Under the pieces are notes generated by a model. The model was not told the origin of the DNA. It saw nothing but the letters and a program-made list of their open reading frames with translations, and ran no database searches. Both the position numbers and the translations under genes were made by a program. From contig CAKPCF010000012.1 in the NCBI GenBank assembly GCA_934141445.1, positions 1 to 42,735 on the forward strand: a stretch of 42,735 nucleotides of DNA, read 5' to 3'. This DNA comes from an uncultured Clostridia bacterium (GTDB lineage Bacteria; Bacillota; Clostridia; TANB77; CAG-508). Shown piece after piece: positions 33,845-41,818 of the stretch; positions within the stretch are counted from its first letter, which is position 1; each line of letters begins with the position of its first letter.

Positions 33845-35464
33845 TCAATCTTTTTTCTCATCTTTTGCAGCAGATAATTTCTTTGTTTTATTTACATATA
33901 TCATTTTCTTAAGGCTACTTAATGCACAATATAAATATGCTTTTGTAACTTTAGTAGAAAATACCCCCGTCCTAAAGAAACTATTTATCGCTTTCCTATT
34001 AACAGTATATTTGCAAAAATTTACTCTTCCTGATTTTCTTTTATGAGTAGAATAAAAATCTTTATCATTTAGCAAACAATACATTGCTTTTTTCTTTAAA
34101 ATACTTTTATTGATTAAGTCTTTTGAATCTAAAGCTAAATCAGTATTATACCACATATTGTCAATTTTAACTTGATTCCAACTATTCTCTTTTTCTGAAT
34201 TATTATAAGTACCACTTATAATATTGGCCTCAATATCTAAACAAGCCAAACAATTTTTTAATATCTCTGCAAGTCCTGCACTATTACAGTGTTTCTCTAT
34301 TAACCCATTTTCTAAATTAGTAGCTTTTATGGCATTAACTTGATTATAATTATCTATATTTTCTTCAAAAAATTCATCATTAGTTATATTTTCAGCTAAA
34401 ATTTTATACATTTCTAAAAATTTTTCAATTTCTTTACAATGTGCTGGAACCATTGAAATATAACTATTTATACATTCTCTTAATTTTATATATCTGTCAA
34501 TTAAATAACAATTTTTTTCACCATTATAATGAAGTACACCATCAAAATCTAATATATTTACAAACTTAATTTTTAAATTTTCTTTTAAAATTTCAGCTTG
34601 TTCTATATCTAAATATGAAACATCTTTTATTGTAATACTAATACTTTTTTTAACATTTTTTAAATCAGATATATAATTTTGAATTTGTACTCTATTGTTT
34701 ATCATCAATAGCAACTTGTCTATTTTGTCAAGCGATATATATTTTAAACATTCATCTAAATCAGCAATATCAATAGTTAAGCTAACTTCCCCATTCTTAT
34801 CAATTTCAATACTATTACTTATATTTGCATTTTGTGAACTAGGTAAAGTTAATAATATTTCTTTTTTGTAATTTCCACTTAATAAAATATTAGTATCTTT
34901 AAAATTTATAACTGAATTTTCTATATTTATTTTTCTTAGTTCTTTATCTTCTAATAAAAATTCTAAATCTCTTAATGAATTATTTTCTATTTTTATCAAA
35001 TTTATGATTTCTAAACTTTTAAAGGCATTTAAAATATTTATAGAATTTTTTGATAAACATACATTATCTAATGTTATTGCTCTAATTTTATCTGGTCTTT
35101 CTATTGCATCAAAAAAATTTTTTAAATCACAATATCCAATATTGTTTAATGATATCATTTTCAAATTTATCAATTTTTTCATTGCTACTTTAGTTGGCAA
35201 TTTAGTACCATCTAAAATTATATTATTCAATTCATAAGGTTTACAAATATTTAAAATAATGCTATCTACATTAGTTTTTGAATTTCCTTCAATAATTATT
35301 GTTTTTATATTAGTAAATAGGCTTATTATATTTAAGTATTTTGAATTAGTCTCAATACATGATACAGTTAATTCTTCAACTGTGTCTAAATGTTTAGACA
35401 TTAAATCATCAAATTTTTCAAATACTTTTTTATCTATTTTAAACTTTTTTAAAGTTTTATCCAT
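33845..35464 (-). CDS. LRR protein with degenerate transglutaminase-like domain
   Basis: The protein (539 aa) has leucine-rich-like repeats in the first ~300 residues and a C-terminal region (about 385-450) resembling transglutaminase/cysteine-protease folds. The Cys (Cys393 in KHCNSAGLAEIL) and Asp (Asp442 in MWYNTDLALD) are in place, but the His expected before Trp-Asn is Ser428 (ENSWNQV). With that residue missing, it is probably inactive or uses another base. A basic tail follows. No signal peptide. It lies 12 bases after the alpha/beta hydrolase and before the second LRR gene. Confidence 0.65.
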   Translation of the reverse strand: MDKTLKKFKIDKKVFEKFDDLMSKHLDTVEELTVSCIETNSKYLNIISLFTNIKTIIIEGNSKTNVDSIILNICKPYELNNIILDGTKLPTKVAMKKLINLKMISLNNIGYCDLKNFFDAIERPDKIRAITLDNVCLSKNSINILNAFKSLEIINLIKIENNSLRDLEFLLEDKELRKINIENSVINFKDTNILLSGNYKKEILLTLPSSQNANISNSIEIDKNGEVSLTIDIADLDECLKYISLDKIDKLLLMINNRVQIQNYISDLKNVKKSISITIKDVSYLDIEQAEILKENLKIKFVNILDFDGVLHYNGEKNCYLIDRYIKLRECINSYISMVPAHCKEIEKFLEMYKILAENITNDEFFEENIDNYNQVNAIKATNLENGLIEKHCNSAGLAEILKNCLACLDIEANIISGTYNNSEKENSWNQVKIDNMWYNTDLALDSKDLINKSILKKKAMYCLLNDKDFYSTHKRKSGRVNFCKYTVNRKAINSFFRTGVFSTKVTKAYLYCALSSLKKMIYVNKTKKLSAAKDEKKD

Positions 35465-35476
35465 TATCGCTCCTCT

Positions 35477-36520
35477 TTATTGGTTTATTAGAAAATTTTT
35501 AATAGCACTTGCTATTTCATCTGGATTTGTTATTGGAAGCATCTCATCTCCATCTATAATTTCTACTTTTTGTATTTGAGTATTGCTAAGCATTTCATTC
35601 GCATATTCTTCATAATCTTTTGAAAAATTACTACTCTGTTTTTGTTCTTTATATTTATTTACAGATTCAGAAGACAAAATTTCTAAAACAGGCAAAGTTT
35701 CTGGATAAATATAATTTTTCTCTGCAACAGCATTTGCTTCTATATTATTTATTTCTTTTATCATTGATTTGGTCAAATAACTACTACCTATTCTTTTTCT
35801 ATATTCAGTAATATCATTTGCTGTATAGCATGAATCTTGTTTCATTTTGTCTATATAAAACATTTCTGGTTTTATATAACTTAACATTCTTGTAAATCCA
35901 GTAAATTCTAGGACTGCAGAAATATTAGCATTTGTTTTAGTTTCATTTAATTCCGCTAAAAATTTATTCTCTTTTGTCATATTAGGCATCAATCCATCTA
36001 TTGATATAATCTTACTTACATTCATTGGATAAAGTTCTTGATATTTCATTGCATAAATATTTGAAATTGAATGTGGCACTAATATATAAGGTCCAGTGAT
36101 TTCTGATTCATTTAATGCTGTATTTATCTCATTTGCAATGTTTGTAATAGTTCTATCAGTTTTTGTTTGTAAACTATATCCATATCCTAAATATTCAAGT
36201 ATAACAACTCTGTACTCATCACTTAGTCTAGTTGCTAAAGCTTTATATTCTAATACAGGTGATTGCACACCAAAACCACTTAAGATTACAATTGTTTCTT
36301 CTCCACTTCCTATAGAATATACATTCATCATTTCTCTTTCACCAACTGTAACTAAGTTCTTATACTCACCACTATATTTGCTTGAAACTTCATTTATTTT
36401 TAATATATTATGTGCTATTCCTAAAGTAAAAGCTAAAATTAAAATTATAGTAATTAGTCCAAATAAAAAATCTTTTATGACATCAAAAAATATACTTATT
36501 CTTGTAAAAATTTTTTTCAT
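35477..36520 (-). CDS. Membrane-anchored alpha/beta hydrolase
   Basis: The protein (347 aa) has an N-terminal membrane helix (about 15-38), then an alpha/beta hydrolase core: ILSGFGVQSP (oxyanion region), LEYLGYGYS, and the nucleophile elbow VPHSISN with Ser151. The elbow is unusual because the usual Gly after the serine pair is Asn. The likely acid is in SIDGLMP or near 300-320, and the His cannot be placed safely. The serine faces outward, so it acts on an extracellular ester or peptide (inference). Gene follows the second prepilin by 95 bases. Confidence 0.8.
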   Translation of the reverse strand: MKKIFTRISIFFDVIKDFLFGLITIILILAFTLGIAHNILKINEVSSKYSGEYKNLVTVGEREMMNVYSIGSGEETIVILSGFGVQSPVLEYKALATRLSDEYRVVILEYLGYGYSLQTKTDRTITNIANEINTALNESEITGPYILVPHSISNIYAMKYQELYPMNVSKIISIDGLMPNMTKENKFLAELNETKTNANISAVLEFTGFTRMLSYIKPEMFYIDKMKQDSCYTANDITEYRKRIGSSYLTKSMIKEINNIEANAVAEKNYIYPETLPVLEILSSESVNKYKEQKQSSNFSKDYEEYANEMLSNTQIQKVEIIDGDEMLPITNPDEIASAIKNFLINQ

Positions 36521-36615
36521 CTTATGTTTTCCCCATTCCTATTCTTCTATTTGATATATTGCTTATGTTTTCCATTATTCTTTTGTTTATATTTATATTT
36601 TAGTTGTTTTTGCTC

Positions 36616-37084
36616 TTATTCCTCAACAACATACTTTGTACTATAAGCAATTCCATCTATTGTTACAAATACTGTAATATTCTTTTTTACACCACTATTA
36701 TCCACTTTTACATTAAAATCTGAAACATTTTTACATAAAGCTATTTTATTATAATATATAATATCTCCTAATTTTACAAATGTATTTTTATTTTCCAAAT
36801 TATCTTCGAAAGTAATATATGAATTATTACCATCAGAAGCTTGTGCATATTTAAGTATTTTATTTCCCGATTTTTTTGCTTCATTTGCCATAAATAAATT
36901 CAATTTATTATAGTATGCACTACTACCCATATCTGTATTTATAATTTTTAAATTGTTATAAAAAAATGTAGTTATTATGCCAACTAAACTTGTTACAGCT
37001 AAAAAACTAGCAACATAAATAACTAAACTTAACATTGTAATTCCGTTTTTGTGATTTTATTCTTTTCTTCATCTGTATATTCAT
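36616..37084 (-). CDS. Second prepilin-like protein, +1 frameshift at CGG
   Basis: From ATG 37084 (AGAGGTG upstream) frame zero reads MNIQMKKRIKSQKR and stops after 25 codons. The CGG codon (37045-37043) is followed by A; skipping its C gives GGA and RIKSQKG then ITMLSLVIYVASFLAV, a class III prepilin leader with cleavage Gly and hydrophobic helix, continuing to a 155-aa protein. PilA in this window has the same NQKGIT junction, which supports the restored frame. The exported part (about 45-155) is a small pilin-like domain with one Cys. Mature residue 5 is Ser. It heads a block with the hydrolase and LRR genes. Confidence 0.7.
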
Positions 37085-37101
37085 AATTTCACCTCTTTAT
37101 A

Positions 37102-37130
37102 ACTATATCCTAAAATCGATTTATTAGCAA
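37102..37130 (-). promoter_or_regulatory. Promoter of the second prepilin block
   Basis: Minus strand: TTGCTA, 17 bases, TATAGT, just upstream of the ATG at 37084 with a short leader. Confidence 0.6.
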
Positions 37131-37163
37131 GTTTTTTTATAAAACAAATATAATAAAGTATAA

Positions 37164-37191
37164 AAAAGTCCTGCATATAAGCAAGACTTTT
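37164..37191 (-). terminator. Terminator after rplL
   Basis: A 10-bp stem with one mismatch (AAAAGTC and TGC with GCA and GACTTTT) and a 6-base loop, 36 bases past the rplL stop, ending the ribosomal cluster. Confidence 0.82.
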
Positions 37192-37226
37192 CAATAACAT
37201 AAAATATTTAATTTTCATTAAATAGA

Positions 37227-37592
37227 CTATTTTAATTCTACTGTAGCACCAGCTTCAACAAATTTAGCTTTCATTTCTTCAGCTTCTGCTTTAGCAACTG
37301 CTTCTTTAACTGTCTTTGGAGCTCCATCAACTAAATCTTTAGCTTCTTTTAATCCTAATCCTGTAATGTCTCTAACAACTTTGATTACAGCGATTTTGTT
37401 TGCTCCAGCTGATGTTAATACAACATCAAATTCTGTTTTTTCTTCAGCTGCTGCTGCTCCAGCTCCTGCAGGTGCTGCAACTGCTGCTGCAGTTACTCCG
37501 TATTTTTCTTCAATTCCTTTTACTAATTCTGATAATTCAACAACTGTTAAGCTATCGATTTCTTCTAACATTTTATCTGTTTTTTCACTCAT
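37227..37592 (-). CDS. rplL: 50S ribosomal protein L7/L12 (bL12)
   Basis: Stalk protein (121 aa) that recruits elongation factors. N-terminal dimer domain, Ala/Gly hinge (AAVAAPAGAGAAAAEE) and C-terminal domain with KIAVIKVVRDITGLGLKEAK are standard. I start at MSEKTDKM (37592), GGAGG lying 8 bases upstream; the ATG five codons earlier overlaps the site. Last gene of the cluster. Confidence 0.98.
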   Translation of the reverse strand: MSEKTDKMLEEIDSLTVVELSELVKGIEEKYGVTAAAVAAPAGAGAAAAEEKTEFDVVLTSAGANKIAVIKVVRDITGLGLKEAKDLVDGAPKTVKEAVAKAEAEEMKAKFVEAGATVELK

Positions 37593-37701
37593 TTTATTAT
37601 CCTCCATTTTATTTATTTTATAATTTTATACTAATTTATGTAAAATTAGCAATTCTACAATATAATTAAGATAAATTTTTAATTATATTACATTTTAAAT
37701 A

Positions 37702-38202
37702 TTATTCAGCTTCTTTTTTTACACGAACTGCATCAAGTGTAGCTGCAAGTTTTGATACATTTGCAAGTAAGCAACCAGCAAGTTTTGCGATAAGTTCTTC
37801 TCTTGATGGAAGTTGTGCAAGAACTGTTAATTCTTCTTTGCTTGAAACTTTTCCTTCTAGAACACCAGACTTGATTTCATAGAAATCTTTGTCTTTAGCA
37901 TAAGTATATACAGCTTTTAATACTGGTAAGTATTCTTCTTTAGCTATAATAACTGCTGTTGGTCCTTCTAATGCTGAATCTTCAAGTTCATATCCACATT
38001 CTTTTAATGCTCTTCTTGTGATATTGTTTTTGATTACAATATATTCACCGTTTGCATTTCTTACAGCTTTTCTTAATGCTGTATCATCGCTAACATTTAT
38101 TCCTCTATAGTCTGTTAATAAAACTAATGAAGAATCTTTCATTTTCTCAGCTAATTTTTTAACTTGTTCTTCTTTTTGTTTGATTATTTTTTCACTAGCC
38201 AA
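37702..38202 (-). CDS. rplJ: 50S ribosomal protein L10 (uL10), TTG start
   Basis: Stalk base protein (166 aa). Starts at TTG (38202) with GGAGG 10 bases upstream; the next codons give ASEKIIKQKEEQV, the normal family start. SLVLLTDYRGINV and the GPTAVIIA segment are typical. L10 with L12 binds the leader of this operon to repress it. Followed by rplL. Confidence 0.97.
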   Translation of the reverse strand: MASEKIIKQKEEQVKKLAEKMKDSSLVLLTDYRGINVSDDTALRKAVRNANGEYIVIKNNITRRALKECGYELEDSALEGPTAVIIAKEEYLPVLKAVYTYAKDKDFYEIKSGVLEGKVSSKEELTVLAQLPSREELIAKLAGCLLANVSKLAATLDAVRVKKEAE

Positions 38203-38289
38203 CTTTTTTTCACCTCCGTAAATATATATTAAATTATTTTTACTAAATTTATTAACTATAATATTATTTTACATATTTAGATATATAAA

Positions 38290-38400
38290 TAATACCACTT
38301 TATGCTACACCTAGAGATAGCATAAAAGTGGTATCTTTCCGAACTTTATAAGCTACCTCGGTAGGACTTACAAATGCCTACTGTCTTAGGTGAGTATATT
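38290..38400 (-). ncRNA. L10 leader upstream of rplJ-rplL
   Basis: The gap between rplA and rplJ carries the well-known leader core CCTAAGACAGTAGGC, then TCCTACCGAGG, forming the L10/L12-binding fold of Firmicutes. A long hairpin (below) follows. In B. subtilis excess L10-L12 binds here to reduce expression. Confidence 0.82.
38292..38334 (-). terminator. Long hairpin in the L10 leader, likely attenuator
   Basis: A 16-bp stem with one bulged A (ATACCACTTTATGCTA and its partner at 38318-38334) and a 10-base loop follows the L10-binding core and is followed by a U-rich stretch. It is probably the terminator whose use is set by L10 binding. Confidence 0.65.
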
Positions 38401-38407
38401 TTTACAA

Positions 38408-39091
38408 TTATTTTTGGTTAATATATAAACTTGGTCCCATTGTTGTTGTTAAAGCAACACTCTTAATATATTGTCCTTTAGCAGCAGCTGGTTTAGCTTT
38501 GATTATAGCATCAATGATTGTTTGATAGTTTTCAATTAACTTCTCTGTACCAAATGATACTTTACCAATTCCTAAATGTATAATGTTTGTTTTATCTAAT
38601 CTGTATTCAACTTTACCAGATTTAATTTCTGATACAGCTTTTGTAACATCCATAGTTACTGTTCCAGATTTTGGGTTAGGCATTAAACCTTTTGGTCCTA
38701 AAACTTTACCTAATCTACCAATTACACCCATCATATCAGGTGTAGCAACGATTACATCATAATCAAACCAGTTTTCTTTTTCAATTTTTGGTACTAATTC
38801 TTCTGCACCAACATAATCTGCACCAGCAGCTTCAGCTTCTTTAGCTTTATCTCCTTTTGCAAATACTAATACTTTTAAAGATTTACCTGTTCCATTTGGT
38901 AATACAACAGTTCCTCTTACTTGTTGGTCAGCATGTTTTGAATCAACACCTAATTTAACATGTAATTCAACAGTTTCATCGAATTTTGCTTTTGGCATTT
39001 TTTCGATAACTTCTAAAGCTTCTTTAGCTTCATAAAGTTTTGCACTATCTACTAATTTAGCAGCTTCTGCATATCTTTTTCCTTGTTTCAT
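38408..39091 (-). CDS. rplA: 50S ribosomal protein L1 (uL1)
   Basis: Protein (227 aa) of the L1 stalk, which guides exit of deacylated tRNA. Signatures GKRYAEAAKLVD, VLGPKGLMPNPKSGTVT and KVEYRLDKTNIIHLGIG are clear. Between rplK (48 bases) and the L10 leader. Usual length for Firmicutes. Confidence 0.98.
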   Translation of the reverse strand: MKQGKRYAEAAKLVDSAKLYEAKEALEVIEKMPKAKFDETVELHVKLGVDSKHADQQVRGTVVLPNGTGKSLKVLVFAKGDKAKEAEAAGADYVGAEELVPKIEKENWFDYDVIVATPDMMGVIGRLGKVLGPKGLMPNPKSGTVTMDVTKAVSEIKSGKVEYRLDKTNIIHLGIGKVSFGTEKLIENYQTIIDAIIKAKPAAAKGQYIKSVALTTTMGPSLYINQK

Positions 39092-39139
39092 TTTTTCCTC
39101 CTCTTGGTAATAACGAATTTTACTTCTCCCAAATTTTTA

Positions 39140-39568
39140 TTAGTCAACTACAACTACACCCATAGATCTAGCTGTACCTGCAACCATACTCATTGCAGCT
39201 TCTACTGATGCTGCGTTTAAATCTTCCATTTTTTGTTCTGCAATTGCTTTTACTTGTTCTTTTGTTATTTTAGCAACTTTATCTTTGTTTGGTTTACCAG
39301 AACCTTTTTGAAGATTTATTGCTTTTTTAATAAGAACTGCAACTGGTGGAACTTTTGTAACAAATGTAAAAGATTTATCTTTATATACAGTAATAACAAC
39401 TGGTATTATCATACCTGGTTGGTTAGCTGTTCTATCATTAAATTCTTTTACGAATTGCATAATGTTAACACCTGAAGAACCTAAAGCTGGACCAACTGGT
39501 GGAGCTGGTGTTGCTTTAGCAGCCTCTATTTGTAATTTTATAACATTTACTACCTCTTTCTCTGCCAT
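39140..39568 (-). CDS. rplK: 50S ribosomal protein L11 (uL11)
   Basis: Large-subunit protein (142 aa) at the GTPase centre. Features: KLQIEAAKATPAPPVGPALG (N-domain, factor contact), FVTKVPPVAVLIKKA and the C-terminal GTARSMGV. Ribosome-binding site GGAGGTG. It follows nusG by 21 bases. Confidence 0.98.
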   Translation of the reverse strand: MAEKEVVNVIKLQIEAAKATPAPPVGPALGSSGVNIMQFVKEFNDRTANQPGMIIPVVITVYKDKSFTFVTKVPPVAVLIKKAINLQKGSGKPNKDKVAKITKEQVKAIAEQKMEDLNAASVEAAMSMVAGTARSMGVVVVD

Positions 39569-39589
39569 TTCTTTAGCACCTCCTTTAAC

Positions 39590-40123
39590 CTAACTTTTTT
39601 GAACTTGTGAAAATTCTAGTTCTACTGGAGTTTCCCTACCAAACATAGAAACTAAAACTTTTACTTTTTGTTTTTCTTTATTTATTTCTTGAACTGTACC
39701 AACAAATCCTTCTAATGGACCGTTTACAACTTGTACAGTATCGCCTTCTTCATAATCAACATTTACAGGAACTTCATCGAATCCCATATTTCTAATTTCT
39801 GCATCTGTTAATGGTATTGGATCTGTACCAGAGCCAACAAAACCTGTAACACCTCTAGTATTTCTAACAATATACCAAGACTCCTCAGTAACAATCATTT
39901 TAATTAGAACATATCCAGGAAAAACTTTCTTAAGATTAGCTTTTCTTTTACCATCTTTTATTTCAACTTGTTCCTCCATTGGAACTACTATATTAAAGAA
40001 GAAATCTTCAAGTTCTCTATTTTTAATAGTTTTTTCCAAGTCTGTTTTGACTTTGTTTTCATATCCAGAGTATGTATGTACAACATACCATTTTGGCTCA
40101 ATCTTATTCTCTTCTTGAGACAT
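39590..40123 (-). CDS. nusG: Transcription termination/antitermination factor NusG
   Basis: RNA polymerase elongation factor (177 aa). The NGN domain (KWYVVHTYSGYENKVK, PGYVLIKM, SWYIVRNTRGVTGFVG) is followed by a KOW domain (EEGDTVQVVNGPLEGFVGTV). Standard position between secE and rplK. Ribosome-binding site GGGAGG. Confidence 0.98.
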   Translation of the reverse strand: MSQEENKIEPKWYVVHTYSGYENKVKTDLEKTIKNRELEDFFFNIVVPMEEQVEIKDGKRKANLKKVFPGYVLIKMIVTEESWYIVRNTRGVTGFVGSGTDPIPLTDAEIRNMGFDEVPVNVDYEEGDTVQVVNGPLEGFVGTVQEINKEKQKVKVLVSMFGRETPVELEFSQVQKS

Positions 40124-40188
40124 ATTTTAGCCTCCCTTTTCTATACTTCTTCTTATTCTCTTTAAAAGAGCTTATCTTATGCTTTCAT

Positions 40189-40698
40189 TTATTGTTCTGT
40201 ACTGTTTTCAGTTGATGTAGTATCGCTATCTTCAGTTGTTGAAGCATTTTCTTCACTTTCGTTAGAAGATTCATTTACTTCGTCAACTGTAGTGTTTGAA
40301 TCATCACTTGTATTTTCATCAGTTACTTGTTCATTAGCAACGATAGCTTTTAATTTTTCTACACCATATTTGTTTAAGTTTTCAAATATAACATCTAAAA
40401 CAAAAACTATAATTGCAGTAATTAGAACAATAACAACAACAGCTGTTGTATTATTTACAAGTTGCTTTGGTGTTGGCCAAGTAACTTTTTTTAATTCTGC
40501 TTTGAAATCTTTAGAAAAGCTTTTCTTATCCTTTGAAGATTTATCTTTAGAAGCTTTTTTAGAATTTTTTGTTGAACTTGCTTTTTTAGCAGTTGAACTT
40601 TTATCTTCTTTTACAACTTCCTTTTTTGTATCTTCTACAGATTCACTAACATCTTTTTTTACATTATTTTTATTAGTTTTTTTTGCTTCTTTAGCCAT
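40189..40698 (-). CDS. secE: Preprotein translocase subunit SecE with long tails
   Basis: SecE core is near residues 60-115: FKAELKKVTWPTPKQLVNNT, then one membrane helix (about 86-108). At 169 aa it is more than twice the usual ~60-80. The N-terminal ~58 residues are Lys/Ser/Ala-rich; the C-terminal ~50 are Asp/Glu/Ser/Thr/Asn-rich and, given SecE topology, would lie outside the cell. The location between rpmG and nusG leaves no doubt about identity; the tails are probably disordered. Ribosome-binding site GGGGGA. Confidence 0.93.
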   Translation of the reverse strand: MAKEAKKTNKNNVKKDVSESVEDTKKEVVKEDKSSTAKKASSTKNSKKASKDKSSKDKKSFSKDFKAELKKVTWPTPKQLVNNTTAVVVIVLITAIIVFVLDVIFENLNKYGVEKLKAIVANEQVTDENTSDDSNTTVDEVNESSNESEENASTTEDSDTTSTENSTEQ

Positions 40699-40721
40699 TA
40701 CATTTCCCCCTTAAAAGGATT

Positions 40722-40886
40722 CTATTTTGTTTCTTTATGTGTTGTACGCTTTTTGCAGAATTTACAATACTTAACTACTTCTAGTCTTTCTGTATTGTTT
40801 CTTTTATTTTTTGATGTAACATAGTTTCTTCTTTTGCACTCTGTACATTCTAAAGTAATATTTTCTCTTGGTCCTTTTGCAGCCAT
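40722..40886 (-). CDS. rpmG: 50S ribosomal protein L33 (bL33)
   Basis: Small protein (54 aa) with two zinc-type pairs, CTEC and CKFC, in the usual L33 frame (ENITLECTECKRRNYVTSKN, then VVKYCKFCKKRTTHKETK), so it is the zinc-binding form. Starts after GGAGGTG. It begins the rpmG-secE-nusG-rplK-rplA order and has a strong promoter upstream. No tRNA gene lies between it and secE. Confidence 0.97.
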   Translation of the reverse strand: MAAKGPRENITLECTECKRRNYVTSKNKRNNTERLEVVKYCKFCKKRTTHKETK

Positions 40887-40985
40887 CTTACTACACCTCC
40901 GTTTACTTTTAATGAAGCTTAATTTAATTTATTTGTTATTCTATAACGATGTGATTGCACATATATCTTGTATACACGCTTAAAT

Positions 40986-41014
40986 AATTTACCATATTTC
41001 TTGCAAAATGTCAA
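40986..41014 (-). promoter_or_regulatory. Promoter of the rpmG-secE-nusG cluster
   Basis: Minus strand: perfect TTGACA, 17 bases, TAAATT. It starts right after the flavin reductase stop, leaving a ~90-base leader. Confidence 0.8.
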
Positions 41015-41017
41015 TAT

Positions 41018-41752
41018 TTATAATGATTTTTTTCCATTTTTTCTGAAATATTTTGTGTTTTTACTTCTAATATTTTTTCTAGTTTTTGAACTATCATTTT
41101 TGCTTTTTCTTGTTGTATTATTTTTATTTGTTTTGCTATTTAATTTTTTTGTATTATCTTTTAATTTTTTCTTTTTTGAAACAGAAAATCCAAAAGAACC
41201 TAATTTCTTACCTAAAGAATAATATCCACCATTTGCATAAGCTAAAAGATTACATTTACTAATATCAAAAGCACCATTTTTATCAATATATTGATTGGAA
41301 GCATTTATTCCTAAAACTTTTGCAATAAACATAGTATGTGAACCCAACTCTTTAATCTCTTCGACTTTACATTCTAATGAAATTGGAGCCTCCGCAATCA
41401 TTGGTGCAGAAACAAAATTTGACTTTTGTTTAGTTAAATTCATTTCTTTAAATTTATCAAAATCTTTTCCAGATTTTACACCACACCAATCAACAGCATA
41501 AACCAAATCTTCTGTTGTTAAATTTATTACAAATTCTTTTGTTTTCTTTATAATATTATATGAATATCTATTTGGTCTTACAGAAATATATACCATAGCT
41601 GGTTCTGTATTTAATATCCCAGTCCAAGCAACTGTAATGATATTAGCCTTTTCCATATTTCCACAGCTAACCAATACTGCTGGAATAGGATAAATACATG
41701 TTCCAGGTTTCCAAATAGTTTTTTCATATTTTTGAGGCTTATTTTCTTTCAT
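41018..41752 (-). CDS. Flavin reductase-like protein with basic tail
   Basis: Flavin-reductase/flavoredoxin family (244 aa). The FMN-binding split-barrel spans about 1-185: PIPAVLVSCGNMEKANIITVAWTG, VYISVRPNRYSYNIIKK, EFVINLTTEDLVYAVDWCG. Such proteins bind FMN and pass electrons to unknown partners. The last ~55 residues are a Lys/Asn/Arg/Ser-rich tail not found in the usual ~190-aa members. I start at ATG 41752 after GAAGGA; a second ATG upstream overlaps the site. Stop lies four bases from the rpmG promoter. Confidence 0.85.
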   Translation of the reverse strand: MKENKPQKYEKTIWKPGTCIYPIPAVLVSCGNMEKANIITVAWTGILNTEPAMVYISVRPNRYSYNIIKKTKEFVINLTTEDLVYAVDWCGVKSGKDFDKFKEMNLTKQKSNFVSAPMIAEAPISLECKVEEIKELGSHTMFIAKVLGINASNQYIDKNGAFDISKCNLLAYANGGYYSLGKKLGSFGFSVSKKKKLKDNTKKLNSKTNKNNTTRKSKNDSSKTRKNIRSKNTKYFRKNGKKSL

Positions 41753-41818
41753 TTTTATTCCTTCCATATTCCAAACATTAAATTTGTAGTATATAAATAA
41801 TACAATATAATTAAATAT

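Noticed and set aside
36616..37035. Second prepilin gene starting at the internal ATG 37035 as an ordinary unbroken gene
   Set aside because: That start has no ribosome-binding site and falls at mature residue 3 of the pilin helix, removing the leader; the upstream ATG with AGAGGTG and the restored KG-IT junction explain the locus better.
40887..41017. Possible tRNA gene before rpmG
   Set aside because: Only a 5-bp hairpin is present; no cloverleaf or T-arm consensus.
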